Origin: Chloroflexota bacterium
GTDB lineage: Bacteria > Chloroflexota > Anaerolineae > Caldilineales > Caldilineaceae
Reading direction: 5' to 3'
DNA length: 64,000 nucleotides
Assembly (NCBI GenBank): GCA_016861025.1
Contig: BOKO01000005.1
Location: 186,001 to 250,000, forward strand
Under the pieces are notes generated by a model. That model saw only the letters and a list, made by a program, of their open reading frames with translations. It made no database searches and was not told the origin of the DNA. Every line of letters begins with the position of its first letter. Position 1 is the stretch's first letter. Below are positions 1 to 14,400 of this stretch, piece after piece. A program made the translations under genes and the position numbers.

Positions 1-1421
1 CGTTTTTTCACAAGCACTATCACTTCGAGGCGGGCGCCACGCTGGCTGGCGGCTTCTATCCAGGCGGACCGATGGACATCGTGGCGCGCGCCGTCGGCAT
101 CGACGCCTGGCCCGCGCATCCGAGCGAGCCGTCGATGACCGTGCATCTGCCTGACGGTCAGGCGATCACCCGCTACGGCGATGAGCGCCGCATCGACGAG
201 CATCGCCGCGCCTTTGGCAAGGCGGGCGACGCCTTCTGGCGCTGGCAAGAAATCCGCGCCGACGCGCTGTGGGATTTGGCGCTGCGCACGCCCGCCTGGC
301 CCCCGCAGAGTCTGTCCGATGCTAGTGGATTGGTGGCTGACGGCGTGCAGTGGCTGGCGGGTGATCTGCTCAGGCGGCTCAATCCGACGTTGGTTGCCGA
401 TGCGTTCCGTCCCGTCGCCGCGCATCTGCGCGAGGCGCCGAAGTCGCTGCGCCTCTTTGTGGACGCGCAGTTGCTGATCGCGGCGCAGACTACGAGCGCA
501 CACGCCAACGCACTTTACGGTGCATCGGCGCTCGACCTGCCGCGGCGCGGCGTTGTGCATCTGGAGGGTGGCATCGGCGCCATCGCCGAAACGCTGGCGG
601 CTGCGGTGCGGCGGCATGGCGGCAAAGTGCTGCATCGCCAGGAGGTTGAACGCATCGTCTACGAACGGGGGCGCCCGGTGGCGGTCGAGACCAGGCGCGG
701 TCAGCGCTTCCCGGCGCGCACGGTGATCGCCAACCTGCCGCCCTGGAACATCGCCAGACTGGCGGGCGAGCACGCTCCCGCCGCCTTGCAGCGGTTGCCC
801 AAAAATCCTGAGCCGGGTTGGGGCGCGTTCATGGTCTACGTCGGCTTCGACGCGCAGATCGCCGACCCGGAGATGGTGCTTCATCACCAGGTGATCGAAC
901 GCGAGCCGCTGGGCGAAGGCAACAGCATCTTTCTCTCGCTCAGCCCGGCGTGGGACAAAGGACGCGCACCTGCCGGTCGCCGCGCCCTGACGATCAGCAC
1001 ACATACGGCGCTTGCACCATGGTGGAAACTTTTTCAATTCGACCGCAACCACTACGAACAGCGTAAGCAGCACTACGTCGACCGCATGTTGCGCGCCGCC
1101 GAACGCATCTTGCCCGGCCTGCGCGCCCACGCTGACCTGATCATGCCGGGGACGCCGGTCACCTTCCAACGCTTTACGCGACGTGAGCAAGGCTGGGTGG
1201 GCGGCTTTCCGCAGACCAGCCTCTTTCAGGGATGGGGGCCGCGGCTAGACCGACATCTGTGGATGGTTGGCGACAGCATTTTCCCGGGACAATCGACGGC
1301 GGCAGTGGCGTTAGGCGGGCTGCGCGTGGCGCGTGCTATAATGCGCGAGGCTGGTGTGCGAGAGAGTGCATTGCAGCCACGGGTTCCCACATCGCACACC
1401 GCCGCGTCTGAAGTTATGTGA
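1..1421 (+). CDS. FAD-dependent oxidoreductase, CrtI/CrtISO-like (5' truncated)
   Basis: The open frame runs in from the left edge without a stop: residues FFHKHYHFEAGATLAGGFYPGG precede the first in-frame ATG at 72, so the N terminus with the Rossmann FAD-binding motif lies outside the window. The C-terminal part has the arrangement typical of phytoene desaturase and carotenoid isomerase relatives: a short motif LWMVGDSIFPGQ followed by AVALGGLRVARAI, which closes the FAD site. About 473 residues are visible. The substrate cannot be told from sequence; polyene or carotenoid oxidation or isomerisation is the family norm. A TATAAT-like element at 1337-1342 inside its 3' end could start transcription of the next gene. 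Confidence 0.8.
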   Translation, partial: FFHKHYHFEAGATLAGGFYPGGPMDIVARAVGIDAWPAHPSEPSMTVHLPDGQAITRYGDERRIDEHRRAFGKAGDAFWRWQEIRADALWDLALRTPAWPPQSLSDASGLVADGVQWLAGDLLRRLNPTLVADAFRPVAAHLREAPKSLRLFVDAQLLIAAQTTSAHANALYGASALDLPRRGVVHLEGGIGAIAETLAAAVRRHGGKVLHRQEVERIVYERGRPVAVETRRGQRFPARTVIANLPPWNIARLAGEHAPAALQRLPKNPEPGWGAFMVYVGFDAQIADPEMVLHHQVIEREPLGEGNSIFLSLSPAWDKGRAPAGRRALTISTHTALAPWWKLFQFDRNHYEQRKQHYVDRMLRAAERILPGLRAHADLIMPGTPVTFQRFTRREQGWVGGFPQTSLFQGWGPRLDRHLWMVGDSIFPGQSTAAVALGGLRVARAIMREAGVRESALQPRVPTSHTAASEVM

Positions 1422-1441
1422 ACCAGAACAGAGAGGACAAA

Positions 1442-2395
<954 letters not shown>

Positions 2396-2405
2396 CAATC
2401 GCCCT

Positions 2406-3819
<1,414 letters not shown>

Positions 3820-3833
<14 letters not shown>

Positions 3834-3886
3834 GGAGAGGGGGAGAAGGGGAGAGCAGGGAGAGAGGGAGACGGGGAGTTAGGGAA
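3820..3886. repeat. Purine-rich GGGAGA short-repeat tract
   Basis: Imperfect GGGAGAG/GGGGAGA units run over the phrB stop codon and fill the space before the terminator. Similar blocks recur at 17608, 32013 and inside mfd near 47692. Confidence 0.7.
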
Positions 3887-3900
3887 TTGTGGCTTGTGTG

Positions 3901-3934
3901 AAGCCTGGGCACTTTCACGTGCCCAGGCTTTTTT
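3901..3934 (+). terminator. Rho-independent terminator after phrB
   Basis: A perfect 12-bp stem (AAGCCTGGGCAC with GTGCCCAGGCTT) and a 6-nt loop is followed by TTTT. It ends the plus-strand ldh-phrB transcript and faces the convergent PKD gene. Confidence 0.9.
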
Positions 3935-3960
3935 GTTTCTGGGATCGATCCTGATCCCGC

Positions 3961-5418
3961 TTATCGATTCACGTGCGGCAGATAGAGTCTGTACTGCGGA
4001 CGGTCTGCGCGCACCTGCACGGTCTGTTCCTGGCTACTGCTTGTTCCATTCGGTCCATACACCGTCAGGCGCACCGTGTAGTTGCCGGGGGCGGCGTAAG
4101 TGTGCACCGGATTCTGCGCCGTGCTGGTCGCGCCGTCGCCAAACTCCCACAGCCAGTGGGTGACGCCCGGCGGCGGGTCAAAGGCAAAATGCATGGTCAG
4201 TCCATCCGCCGGCGCCGGTTCGTGCATGAATGCTGGGGTAGGCGGCGCCACGCGCACGGATCGTGTCGCACTGCTCCAGCCAAGCGGCCCGCTCACATTC
4301 AAGGTGACGGTGTAGACGCCTGACACCGTGTAGGTGTAGATGGGATGGCGTGTGCTGCTGTTGACACCATTGCCAAAACTCCACACCCAGGAGGTGATCA
4401 TGCCGGTGGAGAGGTCCTCGAAGTGTACGGTAAGCGGTGCAACACCAGCTTCTGGCGTCATGCGGAAGGCGGCAGCAGGCGTCTCCGGCGTCGGTGTGAC
4501 AGGCGTTGGCGTCTCTGGAGTCGGTGTGACAGGCGTCGGCGTCTCCGGCGTCGGTGTGACAGGCGTCGGCGTCTCCGGCGTCGGTGTGACAGGCGTCGGC
4601 GTCTCCGGCGTCGGTGTGACAGGCGTCGGCGTCTCCGGCGTCGGTGTGACCGGTGTTGGCGTCACCAGCGTCGGTGTCACTGGCGTCGGTGTGATCGGCG
4701 TTGGCGTGACAGGCGTAGGAGTGGGCGCAACAACGGTGATGTAACTCGTTTTGATGCTAGTGTTACTTCCGCCCGGTCCGCTGACGGTCAGGGTCACAGT
4801 GTACACGCCAGCGGCGCTGTAGGTGCGTGCCGGGTTCTGCGCTGTGCTCGTTCCGCCGTCGCCGAAGTTCCACGAACGGGAGGTGATTGTGCCGGTCGAG
4901 GCGTCGGTGAACTGGACGGTCAGCGGCGCCACGCCGGATGTCGGGTTGCCAGTGAAGTTAGCGACCGGCGCCGGGGTATTGCCGGTGACGCTCAGATCGA
5001 CGCGCGTCGATTGCCAGCTGTTGACCCAGGTGAACGCCAGCGCTGGCGTGGCGGCAATGCCATCGACGAAAAAGCTCACCGCTTCGTTGGTGCGCATGCC
5101 TGGTGTGGTCTGGCCTCCCAGTGTCTCTTCGCCGTAGAGGTACATCAGCGGATAGAGACCCGCTGTCTCCACGGTAGTGCAGCCGACGGTGTCGCCGCGT
5201 GGGCTGCGCGCCTCGACGATGGTTCCGACCGCGGCAGGCGCGCCGTTCCACTGCACGCTGCCGTAGACAAAGGTGAAATACTGCGTCGGCGCCACCGGCG
5301 GACAGGTCAGCGCAGGGGCGGCATTGCCTGGGGAGGGCAGGACAAGCCATCCCCAGGCGACGATAACGACGACCAACAGTGCGGTGACGGCAGGCAGCCG
5401 CCAGCGATGGTTCAGCAT
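3961..5418 (-). CDS. Secreted PKD-domain surface protein with TPTPV repeats
   Basis: The 485-residue product has an N-terminal hydrophobic signal or anchor (about residues 8-30). A domain of about 105 residues follows, starting at Cys39 and containing a second VGC cysteine; it also occurs twice in the neighbouring giant protein. Three PKD domains follow (for example WNFGDGGTSTAQNPARTY and WEFGDGATSTAQNPVHTY), with a Thr/Pro linker of (TPTPVTPTPE)n between the first and second. The C terminus ends in LYLPHVNR. PKD domains usually mediate binding or spacing at the cell surface, so an extracellular structural or adhesive role is inferred. The start has AGGAG at the right distance and lies 9 bp after the giant gene, so the two form one transcription unit. 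Confidence 0.85.
   Translation of the reverse strand: MLNHRWRLPAVTALLVVVIVAWGWLVLPSPGNAAPALTCPPVAPTQYFTFVYGSVQWNGAPAAVGTIVEARSPRGDTVGCTTVETAGLYPLMYLYGEETLGGQTTPGMRTNEAVSFFVDGIAATPALAFTWVNSWQSTRVDLSVTGNTPAPVANFTGNPTSGVAPLTVQFTDASTGTITSRSWNFGDGGTSTAQNPARTYSAAGVYTVTLTVSGPGGSNTSIKTSYITVVAPTPTPVTPTPITPTPVTPTLVTPTPVTPTPETPTPVTPTPETPTPVTPTPETPTPVTPTPETPTPVTPTPETPTPVTPTPETPAAAFRMTPEAGVAPLTVHFEDLSTGMITSWVWSFGNGVNSSTRHPIYTYTVSGVYTVTLNVSGPLGWSSATRSVRVAPPTPAFMHEPAPADGLTMHFAFDPPPGVTHWLWEFGDGATSTAQNPVHTYAAPGNYTVRLTVYGPNGTSSSQEQTVQVRADRPQYRLYLPHVNR
4473..4735 (-). repeat. In-frame 30-bp tandem repeat coding (TPTPVTPTPE)n
   Basis: Units of about 30 bp, themselves built of 15-bp half units, encode the Thr/Pro linker between PKD domains. 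About six near-identical copies are visible plus degenerate ones at the plus-strand right end. Such linkers are usually extended and possibly O-glycosylated; copy number probably varies between strains. Confidence 0.9.
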
Positions 5419-5427
5419 GACGCACTC

Positions 5428-8400
5428 CTAGCGGCTGATCACAGGGAGATAGAGCGGTGTCTGGTCGGGCCTCGTCATCTCCAGGTCGAGCTGATGCGTC
5501 GATTTGTCGTCCTGCCAGGTCAACGCCTCGGCAAGCGCGACCGTCACGCCGTCGATGCGCACCTCGATGGGTTCACCGTCCTGGAAGCCGGGCAGGGCAT
5601 CGCTGGCGTCGCTGGCGGTGTCGGCGCCAAAGACGGCGAGGAAGCCGTATTGACCAGGTGTGGTCACAAGGAAGCAGCCCGCCACTTCGCCGCGTGGCGT
5701 GTACACCTCGACCTGGCTGCCGACTGCGACATCGGCGCCGTCGACGGTGAGCTTGCCGTAGAGGGCCGTGAAGCGCGGCGTCGGCTCCACGTTGGCGCAG
5801 TGGATCGTGCCGGTGCCCTCGATTGCCTCAGCGTCGAGCAGTGCGTCGTCGGCGGACGCTGCCGCGGTCGTTGGATAGACCAGCGTCGCCGCCTCGCGCA
5901 GGTGGAGCAGATAGCCCTGCCCCGGCAGCAGTTCCTGCAGCGTGCTGAACCCGGGCAGCGCCGGGTCGTAGATGCGCCCCTGCCCGTCCGCCGCCTGCAG
6001 CAGTTGGCTGCTGATGCTTTGCAGCGCCGTGGCGACCGGCTGTTTGGCGGTGGGCAGATAGCCGACCCAGTTCAGCCCGCGTTCCAATGCCAGCGGTGTG
6101 TCGGCGGCTTGCGGCACGCCTTCGACCACCAGGTTGACGCTGGCGCCACCGGTGATGCGCGTGTAGTAGGCTTTGCCTGGCGCAATCTCCTTGAGCGACT
6201 GGAAGCCGGCGGGCAGGGTGCAGTCGAAGATGCCGCGCGGCCCCAGCACCAGGCAGTATTTGCCGGCAATCGAGCGGAAGACAATCTCCAACAGCGGCAC
6301 GGGCGGCGCCATACGCGTCGAGAGCAGGTTCCAGTTCGGACGCAGCAGCGCGTACTGTGACTGGGTGACGCCCGCCGCCAGGTTGATGCTTGTGCGCGTC
6401 TTGTTGTCCTGCCAGGTGAACTGCGGCGTCGGCACCGCCATGACGCCGTTGACGCGGAAGACTACCGGCTCGCCGGCGCGCATGCCGGGGATCACCGGCG
6501 TGCTGCTGGCGTCTTCGCCGTAGACGGACATGAAGCCATACTGCCCAGTGTTTTCGACCACATAACAACCAACAACCTCCCCGCGCGGCGTCTCCGCCGT
6601 GATCACTGTCCCCGCCGGCGCTGGCTGCCCGGCTACGGTGACATTGCCGAACGCCACCGACCAGGATGGCGTCGCCGTCACTTGGCAGTTGGCGGCGCGT
6701 GCCTGCGTCAGCTCTTCCAGTGTGATCTCGTTGATCATGGCGCCGGTGGCGGCGCCATCGGCGCGGCGCACCGCCACGGTGATCGTGCCGTCGGTGTAGC
6801 TTTCCTTTGGCAGATCGACGCGCTGATCATTGCGCTGTCCCGCCACGAGTGTGAAGTCGCCGCTGAGCGGGATGTCGTCCACCCAGATTTGCTGCACGCG
6901 GTTGTTGCCGCTGCCCAGGAAGAAGCTGAAGTGCACCTGGTAATTTTTGGCTGGATCAAGCGCGTCGAAGCGGTAGCGCACCTCGCTGCCCGATTGGTTC
7001 TCGCGCAGGCTGCGATAGGGCAGCACACCCCACGGCGTCTGCGCCACGCCGTCGAGCCAGCCGTAAGCACGTGCGCCGGTGGGATAGCGCACATCTTTGG
7101 CGCCGCCGGCGTCGGCATAGCGATAGTCGACATCGACCAGCGCAATCTGGTTGACCATGGCGCCGCCGCTGCCGTCGACCGTGACGGCGACTTCGATGGC
7201 GCGGTCGGCGTAGAGCGCCGGGTCGAGCAGCAGCGAGAGATTCTGCACCTCGCCGCTGCCCAGATCAACGGGCCCCGCAATCTCGATGCCGTCGACGTGG
7301 ACGCGCTGCTGGCGACCGGCGTTCTGCTTGCATTCGTAGAGCACCAGGTCGAGGTGGTAGAAGTGACCCGGCAGCAGATGGTCGAAGCGATAGACGACGC
7401 GCCCCGACGGGTCGCGGCGATAGCTCTGATGGGGTTGGTCCTCGCAGCTTCCGAATTCATCAGTCTCGCCGCTGTCCACCGCGCCGTAGCCTTGCGCCGC
7501 GTTGTAGGCGGTGTCGCCAGCGCCGCCGCTGTCGATGGCGAGCGGCGAGGCGTGACCGACATAGACATCGAGCCAGCGGTCATTGTTGCTCTCGTCGAAC
7601 TCGTTGACCTGGCTGTCACGGTCGCTGCGCAGGAAGAGGCGATGCAGCCCCGGCGCCGATGGCGTCCACGTGAAGGTGACGGTGCGATTTGCTTCGCCGC
7701 CCACGCTGCCGACCGTCTGTGCCTGAAGCAGGACGCCGCCGCCGTCGGGGTTATTGAGATAGAGCGCAGTCGCCTGGCTGCCGGCGGCGGTCTGCCCGCG
7801 GTTCGCCAGCGTGGCGACGATCTGCACGCTTTCGCCCGCCATCGGCTCGGCGTTAGAGAGCACAACCGCCGTGAACGCCAGATCGGGCCGCGTCAGGATC
7901 GGGAGCACCGCCGCTGCGCGGTTGTTGGCTTTGTCGCTCTCGGCGATGCGGCTGTAGGGATCGACCACGGCCGTGACGGTGACGGAACCGGTGAAGCCCA
8001 GGGTGTTCCAGTTGAACGGCGCCGGCGCCGAACCGCCTGGCGCGATGTTGGGCACGAAGACGCTGCCGATGTATTGGGGCGTGCTGCGTGTTGCGTGCTG
8101 CGTAGCGTAGTAGGACACGGTGAGGGGGCCGCTGTCAGCTGCGCCGCTGTTGGCGACGGTGGCGTTGAGCGGGACGACTGCGCCTTCGGTGGGCGTGCCG
8201 GAGAGGGCGAGCGCCGCCGCCAGTTCGACCGAGCGGTTGCGCGTCACGGACATATTGGTGAGCAGCACCTGACCCGGTTTGGAGAGATAGACCCTGACCG
8301 GCACATCAACCTGCCCGGCGCCGTTGACGTAGGGCGCAAACGCCGCCGCCAGATCCGGGCTGGAGAAGGTCGCGGCGTTGGTGACGCTGCGGGTCTGTTC

Positions 8401-11400
8401 CCAATCCCAGACGCCGTCGGCGCCGACATCGAGCTTGAAGGTGACGTCGCCGCTGCCGACGCCGCTGACCAGGGCATCGAGCGATGCGGCTGTCCAGATG
8501 CCGGCGGGGACGCGCAGGGTGATAGCTGCTTCGCCTGCTGCGCCGAAGGCCGCACGGCGGGAGAATTGTATCCGGTACGCTTTGCCACCGGTCACATTTT
8601 CGGGTAGGTTGAGGCGGGAAGTGGTATAGGATGCAGACTCTGCCTGCTCGACGATGTAGCAGTCTAGCTTATGTGTACTGGCAGGTGGGTTTGTAGTAAA
8701 CGCCAGCGGCGTATTACAGTATTCAATGCGAACACGCCCAACGCCTCCATTACCACCGCTGCCAGCAGCTGCAACACCTGCACCTCCGCCGCCTCCGGCA
8801 GCACTTATCAGGTTATTTCCCGAAGAGATACTTCCTGCCTTAACAAAGATGGATCCTCCTGCGCCACCTGCGCCACCTCCTCCACCGCCAGCGCCGCCGG
8901 AGCACAACCATCCACCGTCAGCACCCCGCTGTCCATTAGCCTGAATGCTTCCCATCACAGAGATTTCTCGACCAAATACGAAGACTATGCCACCGCCATT
9001 GCCTCCCTTCCCACCCATACCGCAGGGATATGAAGTCCATGGTCCAGCGGAGTCGTCGCTGCCTCCACTTCCCCCGGCTCCCCCAAAAAAGGCTTTTGGG
9101 AATAAGGCTTCTGTGCCTACAATTGTGTTGGCAGCAACACCATTACTTGGCCCCCCTCCAGGACGTGGGCTACCCACAGTTCCCCCTGAAGCGTGGCTCC
9201 CTCCAGAACCACCAGCCCCTCCATCTCCGTATCCGTCACCACCTCCACCACCAGTAGCATTGCTACCACGCGAGCGAAAAACCATTGAGTTCAGACTCTC
9301 TCCCTGATGTCCCGCTTCTGCTTGGCTTGGCCACTTTTCGAAGCCGCGAAATCCAAATCCTGTAGCATCAAGTACACCGGCAATGACAACTCGCCCAGTT
9401 GCTCGAAAGGCTAGAACCCCACCAGTAACGCCATTCCAAGGATTGGCTGCAACTCGACCACCCGAACTTACATTTACATCACCATAGTGTGGAACCCGGA
9501 TGACTTGGGCAGATGTAAAACTCAGATTAGTGGGCATCTCAAAGAATAGTCTGGCTCTTCCACCGCCTTCATAATGTTCAACAACCAGTGTGTGCGGTCC
9601 GCTCGACAGCCATGGGCTTGCTGAATAACTGTTTGAATCCGATGGATGCCATTCGTTGATGATCAGTGCTCCATCAACATAGACCCGTACTCCATCATCT
9701 GTCGTTGTCCTGAAAGTGTAGTTACCGTTGACCGGAAAGGTTAACTGAGCAGTCCATCGAGTTGAGAAGTTGTCGCTTGGCAGACCAGGACCAGGAGACC
9801 AATCGCCCCAGTCAAACCAGATGGTTGGGTCACACCTTATAAGCGTTGGGCTTCCAGATAGGCTTGCATTAGAGAAGTATTCACCTCGGAACACTCCGCC
9901 GCAAGAGTTGAGTCTGTGACTGAATCCTAAGTAGGTGTTTTGCAGAGCTTGCTTAAGAACAAGGTTTGAGTTTTGTATGCTCGAGACTGTTCCAAACTCA
10001 TACACTCCTGCACTTGAACCCTGCATCTGCAAGATAATTACCTCATCACCCACAGAGAATCCTACAGTACTCTCTACCGGCACTATTGTGCTATTTGCGG
10101 TTCCAACCACAGGCGTACGCACGTTGTCTGTGTATTTGGTCTCGCCGGAACTCACATATAATTGACCGTCCCGTCCTTCTCCAAACATCTCATAGGACGA
10201 CGTTCCCGTACTAAAGTCCGTGGCATACTTGCCCACGCCGTGAAGCATCGCACCATCCTGCGAGTAGACCTTGACTGGATGCAGGCTCTGCGGCTCTGGC
10301 CCTAGCGGATGCTCGAAGGTGATCCATTGCCCCTGTGTCCGGTTGCCCGGCACCCACACTTCCACATCCAACGGGCGGTCGGTGACCGTGCGGGCGTAGG
10401 CGTCGCCGCTGGCGGCCTGGATGACGCCGCTCACCTGCACGGTGTAGAGCGGGTGCGCCGGGTCGCTGGTGCGCAGCGTCACCGTGCCGCTGTAGGCGCC
10501 GGTGGGCAGGGTGCGCGTGTCCAGGGTCAGGGTGAAGTCGGCGATGTCGCCGGGCAGGCTGCGCCGGCTCGTGCTGCTGGTCATGGTGAGACCGGTGGGC
10601 AGCAGGGCGCGGCTCTGCAGGTCGGCGAAGCCGACATTGGCGAGGGCAAAGGTGCGTTCCAGTATCTCACCCTGTGCGACCGTCCCAAAGTCCCACGTCG
10701 TGTCGTCGAAGATGGCCGTGGGCAGCGCGTCCTCTGCCAGCGTGTCCAGGCCGCGCAGCGTGTGCTCGATGATCGTGCCCTGGCGGTCAGCGGCGTAAGC
10801 CAGCACGTGGTATTCGGCGGCGGGGTCGAAGGCCGGGCTGAAGTCCGCGGTGTTCCAGTCCAGCGTCACCACGTTGGGGCCGGGCTGGAAGGTCTGGTCG
10901 GGCAGCACGTATTCCTTCGCCAGCGCGCCGTCCGGCGTCACAATCTCGACCGCCAGCGCTGCGCCGCTGATGGCGCGGTCGGACGGGTTGTAGAGCGTGA
11001 GCCAGGCGCGGTTGGCGCCCGCCTGGAACGGGGCGGCCTGGCGCATGTCGAGCTGCAAACCGCGGCGCATCTCGGCATAGTAGCGGGTCAGGTCTTCCTG
11101 AATTTGGCTGGTTTCCACATCGGCCACGAACTTGTGGTTGCCCTGGGCGTCGTTGTAGGCGACGACCAGCAGCGGGGGCGTGTGCGGCGTGCGGTTGATT
11201 GTGTAGCGGAAGGTGTCGATGGGCAGCGCCGTCGCGAAGCGGAAGGTCTCGCCGGCGGTAATCGTACCGGGACTGAAGGCAATCGACAGCCCGTCAGCCA
11301 GCGGCAGCGGCGTCCACGCCATGTAGCCGCTGCCCACGTTGAGCGGCGTCCAGGTCGCACCGTCGCTGCTCCAACTGACCTGCAGACCGGCGCTGCTGCC

Positions 11401-14400
11401 GACCGTGCCGGCGGTGTCGGCGCGGAACTGGAAGGTCGTCGCCGCCGCGCCGTCGAACTGGCCGCCGGGCGCAGGCTTGGCCGTGCTGGTGGCCCAGGCC
11501 GTGAGATCGGGCGCGCCGATGCGGGCGCCCAACACCACGCGGCGTCCGGCGCGCACACGCCCGCCGCCGCCGACCAGGTTGTCGTCGATGGTGATACTGT
11601 CGTCGGGCGCAATTGCCCAGATTTCCACACTGCTGGCGTCGAAATCGCCCAGATTCTGCAGGGCAAGCTGCACCGTCGCCGTGCTGCCCGTCACCTTCGT
11701 GTGCTTGGCGGCTACCAGCAGCGGGCGAGGATGGCTGTTGGGGTCGTTGCGATCGGTGCCGGCGTCGCGCTCGGTGCGGTCGGTGTAGCCGTCGCCGTCG
11801 GTGTCGACCATGTAGCGCAGATAGACGTAGCTCCTGGCTTTGGCGGGCATGTCCTTGAAGTTCTTGACGCCTGGCGTCTCGCCGCCGGTCGAGAGCGCCA
11901 GTTCCCACCAGGCGCGGTCGTTGACCGGGCGCGCAATCCACGACGTGATCTCGCCGTTGGCGTCGTATTCTGGCGTAGTGATGCTGGTCAGCGTGCCGGT
12001 GCGCGGGTCGTTGGGACCGCCGTCGAAGACGGTGACCGGGAAGTAGCGCTCCAGCGTCTCCTGGTAGGTCTCGCCCGGAACCAGGTTGGTGACAATCAGA
12101 TAGGTGTCGAAGGTCTCATCGCCGTCCTCGATGCCGTCGTCCACATGGAACAACACGCTGCGCCCCCAGGCATTGGTGTCGTAGAGGCTGTCGTTGTAGC
12201 CGTAGTCCGCCAGCACGACGCGGATCGGCGCACCGTTGTCGATGGCCGCCAGTTGGTCGAGCGTGAGCGGGATCGAGTCGGAGCTAAAGGGTCCCTTGGC
12301 TTTGCTCGGCTCGATATTGGTGCGGTCGGGCAGGTTGACGGTGATGACCGGCAGGTCGCCGATCAAGATGTTGGCGCGCAGCCCGGTAACCTGCACCGCC
12401 AGGTCGCTGCCCGTGTTCGCCAGCGTGTAGTTGAAGGTCATGCGCGCCGCGTCGGTCGGGTCGGCAGTGGTGGCCGTCGCCCACGACTCGCTGGAGACAA
12501 GCGTGTTGACGGTCGAGCGGGTGATCTCCGAATACTCGGTCTCCATGCGCACGTCCGAATGGCTGGTCGACCAGCCCTCGCCGGTGGTTGTCGTCTCCGA
12601 CCAGGTGCGCAACGCGGTGAAGTTGCCGCCGCCGTTGTCGTTGTAGGCTGTACCGGATCCGCCACCGCCTATGCCGAGTGTGCCACCATCGGTCTGCCCG
12701 CCGCTGCCACCGCATGCCCCGGCGGATACGCTGCTGGAGAAGTCGATCTGGCTGCTACTGCGCCCGGCAACCTGGTTGGAAGTGGCTGCAATGCTGGCTG
12801 CGCTGCTGCCAGTCAGCCGTCCCCACCAACTGCTGACGGTACGGCCAATCTTTTCTAGCCAATTAGTGGATCGGTTACTCCCGCCAAGAGAGTTGTCGGT
12901 TTGACCGAAATTACTTGGAATGAATGTACAAGAGTTTCCCTGTATTCCTCCCGAACGAAGCGTTTGACCTGGGACAACAACGGCTTGGTTATATAGGTTT
13001 GTCCAGTTATGAGTACTTGTGTTAAGCGACCAGTTTTCAAAGGTGATGGTTGACTGATTTGGAAATCCTAGGTGGAGATGATAGTAGGGTTCCTCTTGTC
13101 CCGTGCTGTAGCCACAATTTCCGCTGATCCGACCCGTAACCATACTGCCGAGATAGTCACCTGTCATTCTCGGCTCACCAGTTCGGTGGATCGCAGAATT
13201 GTATCGAAGATGTGTATACATCAAGTTGTCGAGCTTTATTGTAGCCTGTGAGAAAGCGTCGGGACCACAGATTAACTCAATTGTTCCGCCTCTTGCTGCT
13301 CGTACTGAGTTCGGCGCTGTTCCTACTCCAGGTCCTGAAACGAAGTCCACTGCTTTCCATCCCGGATAGGAGGCAACTTCATTGTCATGCACTTTTCGGG
13401 TACCGTACTGCATCGTATGACCAGGTTCCCACGGAAAGTTGTAGCCGAAGTCATTGGTGATGCGGCGTGGACGGAGCGGATCAAGGTCATGTTTAGCTGT
13501 TTCACTCAACACTTCATCAGGTACAAGTGAAAGCATTTTGGAAAAATCTGTTGTCCCCCGAACGGCGGCCTCCCATCTGCCTTCATCTTCCAAATGCAGA
13601 AGAATCGAGCTAAACCACGCGCCATTATCGAAAACATTCCACACATTTGTGTCGCCAATCCCCGTCAGACCAAAGACAGTGACCCATTTCCATTCACCGA
13701 AGTCACTTAAGGCTGAAACTGCAAACGTGTCTGTCTGGGTGACGTCCTCTGGGATGATAGAGACTGCTGCGATCAACGCATTCTCGATCTCCTGCGAAAC
13801 GTCAACGACCCCTTTAATAAACCTGACTGTACGGCTGACGGATAGCGTAACAGTTATCAAGGTGTCACTGGCTACTTGACTAGTCGGCGCTACGACCCAG
13901 TTGAACGCGTCATATCTAGTAATCGAGTCTGCAAGGTTCTGTGTAGCGCCACTGGCAGCCAAAGCCGGCTCAATCCCCCCCACCGAACTCGAATGCTCCT
14001 GCCACCCGCTGCGCGTGTTCGTGTCCACCGTGCCAACGGTAGTGCTGTTGCCCTTGGTCTCGGCGTAACCGGTAGAGATTTCCTCGCCCTGGGTGATCGT
14101 GCGTTCGACGGTCTTGATCTCTTTGGTCACCACGCGGATCGTCGCCGGGTCAACGTTGAACTCGATCACCGGATAGGCGGCCACGAAGGGGTTGTCGCCG
14201 GGCGGGCGCACCCAACTGGGCAGGCGGTCGGTGATGAAGGAGAAGTCCTGCGTGCGCGGATAGCTGCCGTACCCGCACGAGTTGGGCGCACCCGGGCAGT
14301 AGGTGATGCCAAAGAATTCCTGGCCATCGTCGAACTTGTCGCCGTCGGTGCTCTCGTCACGTGGGGACGTGCCGATCACGTAGAGTTCGAGCAGGTCAGG

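Noticed and set aside
4473..4735. Regular repeats that could suggest a CRISPR array
   Set aside because: The repeats are contiguous with no unique spacers and keep the reading frame of a Thr/Pro linker.
4345..12858. Very long open frames on the plus strand (up to 849 codons) opposite the giant secreted gene
   Set aside because: They are Arg/Ala/Val/Gly-rich shadow translations of GC-rich coding DNA, have no domains or ribosome sites, and the minus strand carries recognisable domains throughout.
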